Shown piece after piece: positions 13,101 to 24,192 of a DNA stretch of 64,000 nucleotides. The notes beneath the pieces are model-generated. The model was given only the letters and a program-made list of their open reading frames with translations. It had not been told where the DNA came from and did no database searches. The translations under genes and the position numbers were made by a program. Each line of letters opens with the position of its first letter. Position 1 is the first letter of the stretch. Origin of the DNA: Erythrophleum ivorense (Eukaryota; Streptophyta; Magnoliopsida; Fabales; Fabaceae); the NCBI GenBank assembly GCA_026724425.1, contig JAIUCV010000003.1:65525088-65589087 (forward strand), read 5' to 3'.

Positions 13101-16100
13101 GAATCCTCACAATAACTTCCTCCCTTCTTGATTGAAGAACTGGAGTTACAAGTTGCTCCAGAAGAGGTACACACAAGGGGTGGAAATTTACTAATGGAGA
13201 GGTGGAACTACTTATCAAGTGGTCTGGATTACCTAAGTTCGTGAATACCTGAGAGTCTTATGAGGCAATCAAGTTGCAGTTTCCTAACTTGCACCTCGAG
13301 GACAAGATGAAGCTTGTAAGGGAGCGTATTGATGGGCCTAATAAAAATAGTGGGCCTTGTGTGACTAAGACCTACAGCAGAAGAAAGAAGGCTGGGGTAG
13401 ATACTTCTGGGTGGTTCCAAATAACTAACTTACACGAGTGGGTGAGTTGGAAGAGAGAGACGGGGCAGGCAGCATGTTATGCACAGGTGGTTACAAGATT
13501 TGGAAGGGGAAGGATGGAAGGGAGGTAGGAAAATTATTGTGGACATGGAGAGACTCTACTTCTTGAAAGCAAAGACCAGAGATACTGTTCCTTTTTGTTC
13601 TTTTTCCTAATTTTAGTTTTGTATTTCAGCCATTTTCTTTCCTATCAGAATTGTTTGGGAAGGAATCCAGTGGAAATTCAATAATACAATCAGAGTTTCA
13701 TCAAAAGCCTCTTCAACTTGATGGAGAGTTCTTCCTTTTGGAGAATTGTCCTGCTTCTCTTTGGCAGGAATGAATGAATTTTGTTGAATAAAATTAATTA
13801 ACTATTTCAAATTGATTCAAAATTCAAAATAAGTCTACAGAATTAATTTTATCATTTTATAATAGATTACTGCAACATAATGCACAAATTGGTGATGATA
13901 TGGCAGAATATATAAAGGAATGCAACAATCATTTAAAGCATAATAATATTAAGACTGTTACAAGTGTTGCTAGCTTTTGGCATACTATATATAAAATACT
14001 TTTAGAAATGCAAGGTCATTTAATCCAAATTTTAAGAAATCCGTGTTTTAAAATTAAAGTAACAGAAAACTTGGTAGCAATGTATGACTATTTTGCTTGA
14101 GAACATGTACAAGAAGTAGATGGAGTTACTTACCATAAGCTTGGATGCAAACCCACCATGATAATCCCTTGAAGAGGGCACCCCTTCCATCACACCAGGA
14201 ACTGGGTTGTAAGTAGCACTGAAATCATGCAACTGCTACATATTAATTTAATTACCGAAATACCAAATATTTTCTCCCTTAATATAGATGTGTTTGTGTG
14301 TGTATTGCTCTAATTTTTTATGTTATGCACTAAAGCAAAACTCTACATGTAATCTTTCTAACTTTGTGAATGTTGCTGAAGGATTCTATTTTTGTTTTCA
14401 GGAGAACAACTGTGAAAACAAAACAAATGGTTAGATACTTCCAGAAACTTTCAAGGGACAAATCAATGTCCCAAAGACTCATGGAAATTGTCACTTGCAA
14501 AAGGAGCAAATCTGGGCAACTAATTACAACTTACTCTAGATGTAAGAAATTCTAGATTATTTAGAAATTTTGAGATGTTTTAGACATATTTATTTTCTGA
14601 CTTTTATTTGTTTATTTATATTTTGACTTTTTATTTATTTTATTTTCTTATTATGGGCTTCCAATAAATAGCCTTATAGTAGTGCAAGTTTTGAGATCAT
14701 TTGAATTAATTGTCAGTTTTTTTCCTCCTCTCTTCATCCCTTTCTCTCTCTCTCTCTGTTCCCCCTCCTTCTCCTTCCTCTCCCCCCTTTTCCTTTAATG
14801 TTCCACATAAGGAAATTTGGTGACCTAGAGGAGTAAGAAACAACCAATTGTAGCAAGATCTAGAGGAGAGGTAGACTTTCATTTGATGGCACTAGGTATT
14901 TGTTAGTTGTTATGGCTCATAACAATAATTCTGCAATCAACATAGCTCATAACACAGTTCAGTATAACAGAACTAAACAAGTAGAAGTTGATAGACACTT
15001 CATAAAGGAAAAGCTTGAAAGCGGGTTGATTTGCACTCCCTGCATTTCTACATGAGGCTAATTAGCAGGCATCTTAACTAAAGGACTGACAAGTCCAGCA
15101 TTTTAGAGGATTCTAAGCAAGCTAGGGATCGAAAATATCTACTCCTCAACTTGAGGGGAGTGTTGGAAATTCAGGATTGATTGAAATCCCATTATTTCTG
15201 TAAACAGGAGTAATTATAGGAACAGATATGTATTTCTAAATTAGAGGAAATTAGCTGCAAATTAGTAGATAATAATTTCCTGATTTCAAGAGATTAGTAG
15301 AATGTCAAACTTTCCAAGAATAGCAATACCTTGCTGTACATATAGTCTTTGTATCAAATCATTATCTATATATGAATGAATTCCAAAATTTTCTTCTGCG
15401 GTAAACTTTTTTCTGATGTATTTCCATTTACAGCCACAATACTAATTCTAAGGCTTCTAAGAATCTCTTCCACCAAACATATATATAATTGCTGTGATTG
15501 GTGAAAGATGCAGGTAAAAATCCACTATGATTGTGCAGCAGATTGTTTATTCAAATTGATCTGACATGGAAAAACGGAGGAATACCTACTCCAACAGTAA
15601 GCACTCGAGCAGTTGAATATCTTTGTCAAGGTGCTGGCAGAAACTCCTAGAGATTGACCCAGAGCTAGGGCTTCTGATACTCCCAGCATGCCCACAGCCA
15701 GAGCCAAATTATTGCAGATCTTAGCTGCCTAATAACAAAACCAAGGTAAAACTATAAAATGACATCCATGAATCTACTGCAAGGATAACATCTATAAATA
15801 CACACATAAAATTGTACCAAATTACAGTATTCAATTTAAATAGATTTTCACCATCATAATCAGAAAACTAATAAGGAAAGAATCTAATGTAATAACAAAT
15901 GAATTTATTCACTCTGAAAATAATATAATAATTAGAGATAATCTTCAAAGACAGACAATAACCTAAACAAAAGATCCTAATGTAACTACTGGAATCCTAA
16001 TCAAATTATACTACAATATAGGATATCCCTTAGCCCAAACACCTTTATTGATAATCCTAAATTACTGATTAAAAACCCAAAATTAACCCAATTTCCCAAT

Positions 16101-19100
16101 AATAAAACTAATTCAAAAATGATAATTACAGAATAAATTAACATAATATAAATACTGCATGAGTTATTAGCAACCTTTTTTTTTAATAAAATAACCAATG
16201 CATTTTGATCAGATTCTTAAAGATGATTATATAAGCAGCATTTACAGCATTGAAAAGTTTAAAGTTGAGGTTTCAAGTATGTAACTTACAGAACCACTTC
16301 CTGCTCTGCCACAATATATTGCACTCTTAGCCATTGAAAGGAATAAGGGCTTTGCAGCCAAAAAAGCTTCCTCAGAGCCACCAACCTGAGGAAGATCCAT
16401 TTCTTGTTCATTAATTAGGTTTGCCAAAAAGCAAAAAATTTGCTGCAATCAATTTAGCACTATTACCCTAATACCCATGCATCTATGTGGATTTATCCCA
16501 TAACATGCATCATTTTGGTTTAACTTATCAAAATTCTAATGCACTATAAATATATGCATGGAATGATTATTATCATAACTTAATATCAAATTCATAACAA
16601 ATATGCTAAATATACTGTCCCAAAAAAAGAATTTGAAAAATAAGACACTTAAACAATATTTTTTGGGGCTCCCAGGATGCATTAGAACTTTAGAACTGAA
16701 TAGTATTCTATACCATAAAAGTTAGTGTTCCAGCTTCTGCAGCAATCACACTTCCAGATACAGGAGCATCCAACTTGACCGGAGTCTCCCAATCACCTGC
16801 ACAAAGCTTAATCAATCAGTCCAACAACATAAAGAATAAAAAAAAAAAAAGTGAACCGATTCAGCATATTAAAATTTAGAAAGTAATTCATATACAACAG
16901 GAGGATCTTAAGAAAACCCTGCCATTCACAAAGAAAGATTTACATCATAAAAGAGACTACTGAATACTGACCTTTTTTCATGCAAGACTTACTTTCAAAT
17001 GAATAGATTAGCAAATCTAGCAAAAAAGTGCAATATCTAGAAATGATGTTTCGTGGATAATAGGATATCAATTGTAAGTCATTAGAATCTGCAAGTCAAT
17101 GACTATGTATGTTATAGTATTTACTATTTATTTTCATTTTTTTCTTTTTGGCCTGTCATAACCATAGAAATTGAAGACCCATCATCTTAACCATAAATTA
17201 CTATGTTAAAGTAACTTGATGTCACACAATAACCGAAATTAGATAGGTAATTTAATACATAAACAGAAATAGAAAATTGGACCTACTTTTATGAGAACTA
17301 AGGGTGTAACTAGTAGGAATTACACTAAATATCTAAATCGTGTGACTTATAAAATCCAACAGTTTGCCAGTTGCTGCAGTGCTCCACTGAGACAAACAAG
17401 CTTTATCAGCTTAAGAAATCAGCTTCAGAAGAGGTGATCAGAAAAGCTTTACAAATAAGTTGTAGAAAGACTAACATGCATTATAATCGAAGAAACAATT
17501 GTTTAATGACCTAATACTAAACATGACAGTAGGGATGCGTGTGTGAGAGCAACCAATAATGCACATGCTGATGAGACAGAGGGTGTTAAATAGAACTAAT
17601 TAAAACCACTACAAACTCCTCTCACATGGCATATACAATTTTTTTTTGAACTGTACAAATAATATAACCAAGGTATGGACGTAGACACAGATACTCTCAA
17701 AATTGACATAGCATTTGTCATGAGAAAAAAATTAATTATCAACAACATGGTAAATAAAATGTATGGTGCAAGAAAAGCATGAAAAGAGCTTGAAGGTCAA
17801 GTTAAATAAAGATCTATTTGGCCAACATTTCACTTAATGATACCTTTCTTTTCTTTTACATGACAATTAGATATTGTAGCAGAAAGGTTTCTTGATGTTT
17901 GTGGATCAATAGTGGATGAATCTATCAATAACCATGGCCTTAGAACTCTCCCAGCATGAAGCAAACCATTTGGTCCAGTGTAAACATCAATCACCTACTT
18001 AATTTAGATGAGTGTGTTATTCTGGAGTCAGTACACAGTCGAAGGTAAGAAGATCGGCAGCAATGAGACAATTCATCCAAACTTGTAATATTCTAACTGA
18101 CAAATTTAGGTACACAGCTTAGTAGCAGACCAGCATTCACGTTAATAAGGTTTCACAATTTATGGCCTGCTTTGACTAAATATATGCCACCAGGGACATA
18201 AAGCTAAATGGCAGAAAGGATATAATCAAACTATTTTTTAAAAAAAAAGTGTGATATAAAGCTTTATCATTAAACAAGTTTGTTTCTATATCTCCAACTT
18301 TAGATTACAGATTCTACATTAAATAGGGTGAAGTGGTACAGTACAAAATATGAGGAAACTTAGTATGAAAATACGCCAGGCTTCAATGCATTACACAAGT
18401 TTTTTCTTTTCATATAAAAGAGAGCAGTAGGGCTCAAATCTAAAATTTTCAATCAAATCCCCTCCTATTCACTTCCCTGAGCCTGACCAATTGTTTAGAA
18501 TTCACATTATTTCCAAATTATTGATAAAATATACATTGAAATCATTCATAGGTATTCTCTAATAGCTTAATCTTTTGAGAAGAAATAGTCTTTGACAAGG
18601 TACCAAAATCTTTGTGACCAACAAGTCAAGTGTTCAATCCTCACCACCACCATTATTCTAATTATAATTAAATTTCAGCACAAGAAATGGTGGGATTGTT
18701 TGTCCACACTTCAAGCCCAAAAAGATTTTGATGAGGGGTGTGTTAAAAATATATATCAAAACCATTCATGGGTCTTCTCCTCAAGCTTAAGCTTTGGGAA
18801 GAAATGGTCATCAACAATATCTAATCAATGTCACAAGTTGCAAAGCTGGAAATAGCAAAAGATACCTCTGTCAAAAAATTTTATCTGGCCAGTTAGCTAA
18901 ATGTGGTACATAAAGGATACGGAATCATTGCTTTTTTTCTTTATCTGCAAAATATTAGAAGATAAGAGAAACAGATGATTTAACATGTGATCCGGATCAT
19001 CCCCCAACACAGCATTCTATATTTTCTGACTACTTGGTTCGAAACGTTGTCAAATTTGTCTAGAATTCACACTTACAGCAGCATGAAATGAATTCTTTAT

Positions 19101-20397
19101 TAAACAAGAAGTAAAAGAAAATTAGGCCATCTTAGCCTTTCATTTACTTTCTGGAACCAAACCAACAGTTTTACATAATCATATCCATTGAGCTAGCCAT
19201 TTAAAACATGGAATTATTGTCCAAAGGAAAAAAGTTATTTCAGAAATACTGAGGAAACTGAAGAGTCTTCATGGAGTCAACACATAAGCAAATGGCCTAC
19301 TGTTTTTGCGGAAAAGGAAATGCAGGTGGAATGGTTGTACTCACGTGGGCAGAAGAAGGCAACATTGTAATTACTACATCGCTTGCTTCTGCAACCTCAT
19401 AAGGTGTTTTCATACTGGGAACTCCCATCTGAGCGAACTTCTTGGTAACATCAGGGTTTCTGCAATAATTTCAAATTTGATTAACATCATCAGAGATATT
19501 CTCTATAAACCAACAAGAATTGAATATCCTACTTAAATTAACAGCAAGTTTGTGTTTTCCCACTTATCAAGAGAAGAATCCAATAAATAAAAAGCATGAA
19601 AAAGTTTAAATTAAGTACATGTCTTGAACTGTTACTCTGTATCCAGCTTTAATCAGGTTATTCGCCATTCTGGATCCCATATTTCCCAGACCAATGAATC
19701 CAACACTCTGTAATGCATCATTGAGCGGACAAAGATCAAAATTTACAGAATATGCATCATTGATCACAGTAAGAAGTCCCCTAGGAATATGCCCCCATCA
19801 TATCTCAGATAATTGGAAAACTATTAATGATCTATCAAACATCATAAAAGGAAAACAAAAAAAATCATAATTGAGTGACATATCCAGATCTTACACATTT
19901 GCCTTTGAGGCCCTTTAGAACCCCCCCCCCCCCCCCAAAAAAAAAGAAAAAAAACAAATACAAAATGTTTGACATCAAAGTCGAACTGATAAAAACCAAA
20001 AAAAAGCATGAACTCACACTTTACATTCCGTTGTTTTGATAACTTGACCTGCGACTTATAAATAAAAGCAATACATCAATCACCTAAAATGATTGGAAAA
20101 ACCATATCTTGACTAGATGTCAAACATAAAGACACCCAGAAAAAAAAAAAACATCGCAAATAAAATCAAGCCCACCAATTTTCTTATATACTAAGAATCA
20201 CCATGGAAAATATAAGCCATATGCAGGTTTAAGAGATCACAAGACCAGGATAGACATGGTTTAGGTACCTCCAACAGGGAGGGGATCCGGGAAGAAGAGA
20301 ATCTACGTATTGGGAAGGATTGAAACCGATGAAATTTGCATTTAGAAAGAGAAACCAGTGATCTCAACCCGCAAATGGCCATTGTTATCCTTTGCAA
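7197..20397 (-). CDS. HIBADH: 3-hydroxyisobutyrate dehydrogenase, mitochondrial (10 exons, 355 aa)
   Basis: Oxidises 3-hydroxyisobutyrate to methylmalonate semialdehyde with NAD+ in mitochondrial valine breakdown. Coding exons in transcript order: 20397-20269, 19707-19619, 19459-19345, 17994-17844, 16796-16714, 16385-16290, 15728-15586, 14218-14134, 7695-7616, 7293-7197. All borders are GT-AG, phases agree, and the sum is 1068 nt including TAA. The N-terminus is Arg/Ser-rich (transit peptide). Exon 2 has the NAD motif GFIGLGNMG, exon 3 ends in VVITMLPSS, exon 5 carries the substrate signature DAPVSGS, exon 7 the catalytic-Lys motif AAKICNN, and the last exon ends DFSCAFRHYYSGMDE. The second Gly of the usual DAPVSGG is Ser here. 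ATG at 20397 is the first; a second in-frame Met lies five codons on. Introns are swollen by retroelements but no coding base is lost. Confidence 0.95.
8409..8778 (+). repeat. 5' LTR of the Ty3/gypsy element
   Basis: About 370 bp, starting TGACGGGCCC and ending CTCATCA. It aligns along its full length with 13330-13703 with scattered substitutions and small indels. Right after it, TTTTTTATATTAGAGCC is a decayed initiator-Met tRNA primer-binding site. Confidence 0.92.
8826..13310 (+). pseudogene. gag-pol remnant of the Ty3/gypsy element
   Basis: Gag: about 8826-9590, with a retrotransposon-gag core (SEEDPLEWLFRVEW, near 9080; EEEKLEAIAVC). Zinc knuckle CFKCDxxxxPNHRC near 9811. Protease active site DSGATHNFI near 10042. 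Reverse transcriptase about 10600-11110, with KLDLKSRYHQI and the catalytic FFDDILVYS near 11041. RNase H about 11470-11850. Integrase about 12050-12760, with a CxxC zinc-finger end (CDMCQRNK) and core start MDFIVGLPRLEKFDTVLVVV. Near 13160-13300 a chromodomain-like tail (LLIKWSGLP) points to a chromovirus. Stops and frame changes break every domain, and an A-rich insertion sits near 11140-11170. Confidence 0.9.
13330..13703 (+). repeat. 3' LTR of the Ty3/gypsy element
   Basis: About 374 bp, TGATGGGCC...TCATCA, partner of 8409-8778. The differences seen are scattered point changes, which fits an old insertion. Confidence 0.92.
14800..15430 (+). mobile_element. Ty1/copia 3' relic with LTR, in HIBADH intron 7
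   Basis: From about 14800 the plus strand reads the end of a copia RNase H domain (GNLVT, RSKKQPIVARS, INIAHNTVQYNRTK, DRHFIKEKLESGLICTP, LTKGLTSPAF) with some stops. A purine-rich tract (TTGAGGGGAG) follows, then an LTR starting TGTTGGAAATTC at 15161 and running to about 15430. No 5' LTR or upstream pol sequence is present, so this is a truncated copy. It lies antisense to HIBADH between exons 7 and 8. The right end is approximate. Confidence 0.82.
15161..15430 (+). repeat. LTR of the copia relic
   Basis: Starts TGTTGGAAATTC directly after a polypurine tract and has the TATATATGAATGAATTCC-type end of Ty1/copia LTRs. No second copy was found nearby. The 3' border is uncertain by tens of bases. 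Confidence 0.65.
18522..18816 (+). mobile_element. Candidate TRIM (miniature LTR element) in HIBADH intron 3
   Basis: Two 76-bp direct repeats (18522-18597 and 18741-18816) both start TG and end CA. Both share ATTCAT(A/G)GGT, AGCTTAA and GAAGAAAT(A/G)GTC in register. The 143-bp spacer begins AGGTACCAAAATC, like a worn initiator-Met primer-binding site (TGGTATCAGAGC), and ends GATGAGGGGTG, a polypurine tract. It has no coding capacity. This is the layout of a terminal-repeat retrotransposon in miniature. The repeats have diverged to roughly three quarters identity by eye, and no clean target duplication is visible. Confidence 0.6.
19921..19936. repeat. C16 homopolymer
   Basis: Sixteen consecutive C, then an A run, in HIBADH intron 1. 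It is prone to length error in sequencing. Confidence 0.95.
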
Positions 20398-20569
20398 TGC
20401 ATGCAGACAAGGCTCGACTTGTTAAGTGACACTAATGAGTCAGCTTTTGTCATCTCACTTACTCCAATCGATCAAACCTCCGCATTGAAGAAACATTGTT
20501 TTTGGTCAATGTTATCCACGTCACGCCCTGCCCCCCGTGAAGGTTGTGTGCGTAAATAAGATCCTTTAC

Positions 20570-20815
20570 TCTTTTTTTTTTTTTTTTTTACTCATCTTTA
20601 TTTTAATTATTTAAATTAAATTTAAATAATTTAGATTTAATATTTTTAATTTTTTATATTTTTTATATTTTATTTATCTCAAAAAATATAAAATAAAAAA
20701 TAAAAATAATCTTTTAATTATTAATTTTAAAAATAATATTAATTTAAATTAAAAATATTAAATATTAAATCTGAACCGTCCAAATTTAATATCAACGATT
20801 CAAATTCAGAGAAGT
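20570..20815. repeat. AT-rich inverted-repeat segment, MITE-like
   Basis: The left part contains AATTTAGATTTAATATTTTTAA, and the right part carries its reverse complement as TTAAAAATATTAAATATTAAATCTGA, so the segment can fold back. The right border motif AAATCTGAACCGTCCAAAT recurs in variant form near 7580 and 52850. Exact ends and superfamily are unclear. Confidence 0.5.
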
Positions 20816-20869
20816 AGAATATCGATGAGATTCATCTTGAGACCACCGGGAGATCATGTGTGTGTCCCC

Positions 20870-20902
<33 letters not shown>

Positions 20903-20912
20903 TCTCTCTCTT
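20870..20912. repeat. CT microsatellite
   Basis: (CT)n interrupted once by G, in intergenic DNA. Confidence 0.95.
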
Positions 20913-21827
20913 TTTATATTTATTGTCGATATTATCCATGTTATGCCCTGCCTTCCGGGAAGCTATTCTCTGCCCGTGTGCGCGCGTGTATAAAACCTAC
21001 AAATCCCTTTATAAATTATAGTTTAATTACAATTTTAATATATAAATTTTATAACATATCACTTTATTTTTTTAATTATCATAAAAAATAAAAAATTTAC
21101 AACAGATATTCAAAAAAATCATGTAAATGTCACATGTATTTTATATCTTTATTATTTTTTAATTTCCTTTTTACATGATTTTTTTACCCCCCCCTTTTTT
21201 TAATTCTAAAATTTTAGTACCTTAATTTCTCTGTCTTATAGTTTATGAAAGTAAAATATTAGGCTTTAAATTTTGCATATTTAAATTACAATTAGATTAC
21301 AACAAGGGTTATATTTAGTTTTCAACATAAAAGTGTATAAATTATGATTAATGAAATAATCCACTTTATAAATGATTTGATAACCACTTATAAAACAATA
21401 ATTCCTTAAATTTTTCATAGATATTTAATTTGAAAATCTCTTCTAAAATTAAAAAAAAATTAATTCAATTTTTTTAAGCTATTTTTGACATTTGAATACA
21501 TGTGAAGGCTTTTTTTAGGCGATGTTTCATTGGATTTTTTTAAAATCAAATTCTCTTGTTGGGTAGTCTTGTGAGCACATTCCCTCACATTAATTTAGTG
21601 TCTTCAAAATTTTATTTTTATAATATTCTGCAAAAGTATCAAATTCTTGTTACTGAGAAAAAATATTATTTTTTTAATAAACTAAACTAATACCTCAGAT
21701 AATTCATACCGATATTAAATAAACATTATCCAAGCAAAACATGAGTTAAAGGCACAACAAAGTAGCTAGTTTGTGTTTTTAACCCATCTTAACACTCAAT
21801 TTGTATACTGTAATATTTCTTTTTTTA

Positions 21828-21852
21828 TAATATATATATATATATATATATA
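21828..21852. repeat. TA microsatellite
   Basis: About twelve TA units in intergenic DNA. Confidence 0.9.
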
Positions 21853-24020
21853 ATCTTATGCTGAAATTTTGATTCAAAAAAGAGTAAACTTACAGGAATG
21901 CAAAGAAAAAGGAATCACCAATCGAATGAGGCCTCCTTGCAAACATGATGCAGAGGAGAAATAATTTTGTTAAACTTCATAAATTATTATGATGAATTAT
22001 GTTAATATAAATTAATTTAAATATTTAAAATTTTCTTCCCTTTATTTTTAAAATTTGAAAATTATTTACTAAAAATGTGAGAAAAATAAAGTAAAACGAT
22101 GTCCTGGTTAAAATTTTATTTAACTTCTAGTATTAAATATTGTACAAAATTCAGGTGTAATTTTTAGGTTGATATTACATTCTCTAATAAAAATATGATT
22201 TAGCTTTACATGATTAGACAATTAAAAAAAATTATTTATTATATTTTAATTTTATATTTGATAATAAATACTTACAAACATATTAAAATTTTATCTTTAA
22301 AAAATTTCAGATCTTAATGGGCCAAATGGACCAAATATTCTAAGAGTAATTGATTTTAGCTTAATTTACCAAATTTTGTTTTACAATTGACGAGGTCATT
22401 GGGTTAACTTGTAGTGGTTTCAAAACTCAAATTTTTCTGTTACTTTTAATTTGGCTTGAGCAATACTTAGATCTTACCAATTATGACTAGATTGAGTTTT
22501 TACATTAGGACATATGTATAAATTTCATTTGAGTTATTAATTGTCAGACACTATAAGACTTCCAATATTTTTTCAATTTAACTTAGCTGTCGAAGTATAT
22601 GATTGCAAAAATGCATCCAAAGTAAAATAGCAAGGAGTTGTAACCCAAGTACATTAATTGTATAAAATTGGTTATATCCAAAATTATGGGCCAAAGCAAT
22701 AAATTATGTAACTTGAAGAGTAAATATTGCATCTAAGAGCATTGTAGCAAAAAGGCACCATCACAAGTGTCTTTAACATGCATTAGCACTTTGGCCAATT
22801 GAATGCAATTGTAGGCATATATGAAAGCAAGGTTCCAAAGCATGTAGGTTAGGATATTGGAGAAAATCTACAGCTCCAAAGTTATGACATTCCATGTGGT
22901 TGAGAGAAAGGTTGATATAAAGCAATGTTTAAATAGATGGAAAAAAGATAAACAATGCTCGAGCTTCTCAATCATTAAATGGTTCTTAAAATGTATATAT
23001 GATAATAAATTATTACGTTAGCATAAATCTCATAACAATCTAACAGTTAAGAGTTTGAATTTTTTACAACAAAGATCAAATAAATATATGTGTAACACAC
23101 AAGTCCATGCTTAATTTTTCAAAATTATGTTTTTATATTCTTAATTTGTAATCAATGATTCTTGTAATATACTAAGGCTGGTTGGAGGCAATCTTGCTCT
23201 ACGGAGTGAGAATGAGAAAAGGAATTCTACAAATTTCCATTTTGTTGGCATATTTGTTGGAGCATTCCCTTTCCTTGTTTTAGCTTATTCCTACAAAACA
23301 AGTACTTGCAATTCCATTTAAATTTCAAAGGAATATTGAGCATTCTTGAAATGAGATAAGAAATGGCATCACTGCCCTTATTATCATTTCATTGCTTTTT
23401 TCATTGTTGCCATGCATTTGATATCTTCATATTCACCAAATTTTAAAAAAATGTTAAAATAAATATTTTAATATCTTGTTATATTAGTAGTATCATAGTT
23501 ATTTGTTCATCTTTTCTTTTCATTCCTATATTATTTTCATCCAACCAAAATATAAAAATGAAATGAAATATTTATTCCTTTTCATGATATACTAAACGTA
23601 AGAATTAATTTCATTAAAATCCATTCTTATTCCTATTTTTGTTATCATTCTCGTTCCCATAAAAATTATTCCATGAAGTAAATAAGTCCTAAAGAAATAC
23701 TACTAAAGCCATTGAATGCAATGCAAAATTCAAGACTAATGATAAAAAGCTTTTGTATCACCTTTTACATCATATATTAAAAAATTTATAATTCAAAATC
23801 ATAAATTAAAAATATTTATAATAAATAACCATAAATTTTAAAATTATTTTAAAGGACCTAAGGACCAACATTTTAAAATTGCATAAAAAATTAAAATTAA
23901 AAACTCTCAAGTTAAAATTTTTAATTTATAGATCATTTAGAATATTTTAAAATTTAAAGTCCTTCAATATAAATATGTTCAATTTGAAATCTTGTAATTT
24001 TTTCTTATACATCCACATTA

Positions 24021-24192
24021 GAAACTCAATTGCACTTATTAAAAAAATTTAAGAGTCATTAAACAATATGGAAGAAAGACTATTAGGTGCAAACTTTCAA
24101 AAACTAGAAACTCAATTGCACTTATTAAAAAAATTTAAGAGTCATTAAACAATATGGAAGAAAGACTATTAGGTGCAGACTTCCAAAAACTG
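24021..24192. repeat. 86-bp tandem duplication at the LINE 3' end
   Basis: GAAACTCAATTGCACTTATT begins at 24021 and again at 24107, and the whole 86-bp unit is repeated once with very few changes (for example AAACTTTC against AGACTTCC at the unit end). It overlaps the RNase H end of the minus-strand LINE. Confidence 0.9.

Larger units (their letters stand above)
8409..13703 (+). mobile_element. Ty3/gypsy LTR retrotransposon, degenerate, in HIBADH intron 8
   Basis: Two LTRs (8409-8778 and 13330-13703) begin TGA(C/T)GGGCC and end TCATCA. They flank an internal region whose remnants run gag, zinc knuckle, protease, reverse transcriptase, RNase H, integrase; this order defines Ty3/gypsy. It lies antisense to the HIBADH transcript, between the exons at 7616-7695 and 14134-14218. 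The flanks AAGCT (left) and AAAGC/AAGCC (right) may be a decayed 5-bp target duplication. Many stops and frameshifts make it non-autonomous. Confidence 0.95.
20398..24000. other. AT-rich intergenic DNA upstream of HIBADH
   Basis: The HIBADH promoter should lie in about 20398-20560. I see no coding exon. It contains an AT-rich inverted-repeat segment (20570-20810), a CT microsatellite (20870-20912), a TA microsatellite (about 21828-21852), and AT-rich DNA with no feature I can name. Confidence 0.5.

Noticed and set aside
13274..13528. 84-codon plus-strand open frame
   Set aside because: It runs from the chromodomain-like tail into the 3' LTR by chance and is not a gene.
14100..14230. Suspicion that HIBADH exon 8 was lost or broken beside the retroelements
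   Set aside because: Reading the minus strand gives an intact 85-nt exon with proper splice sites and the expected phase.
23170..23700. Possible Tourist-like MITE
   Set aside because: Sequences such as GAGAATGAGAA and ATTCTCGTTCCC hint at inverted ends, but they do not align well enough and no target duplication is visible.
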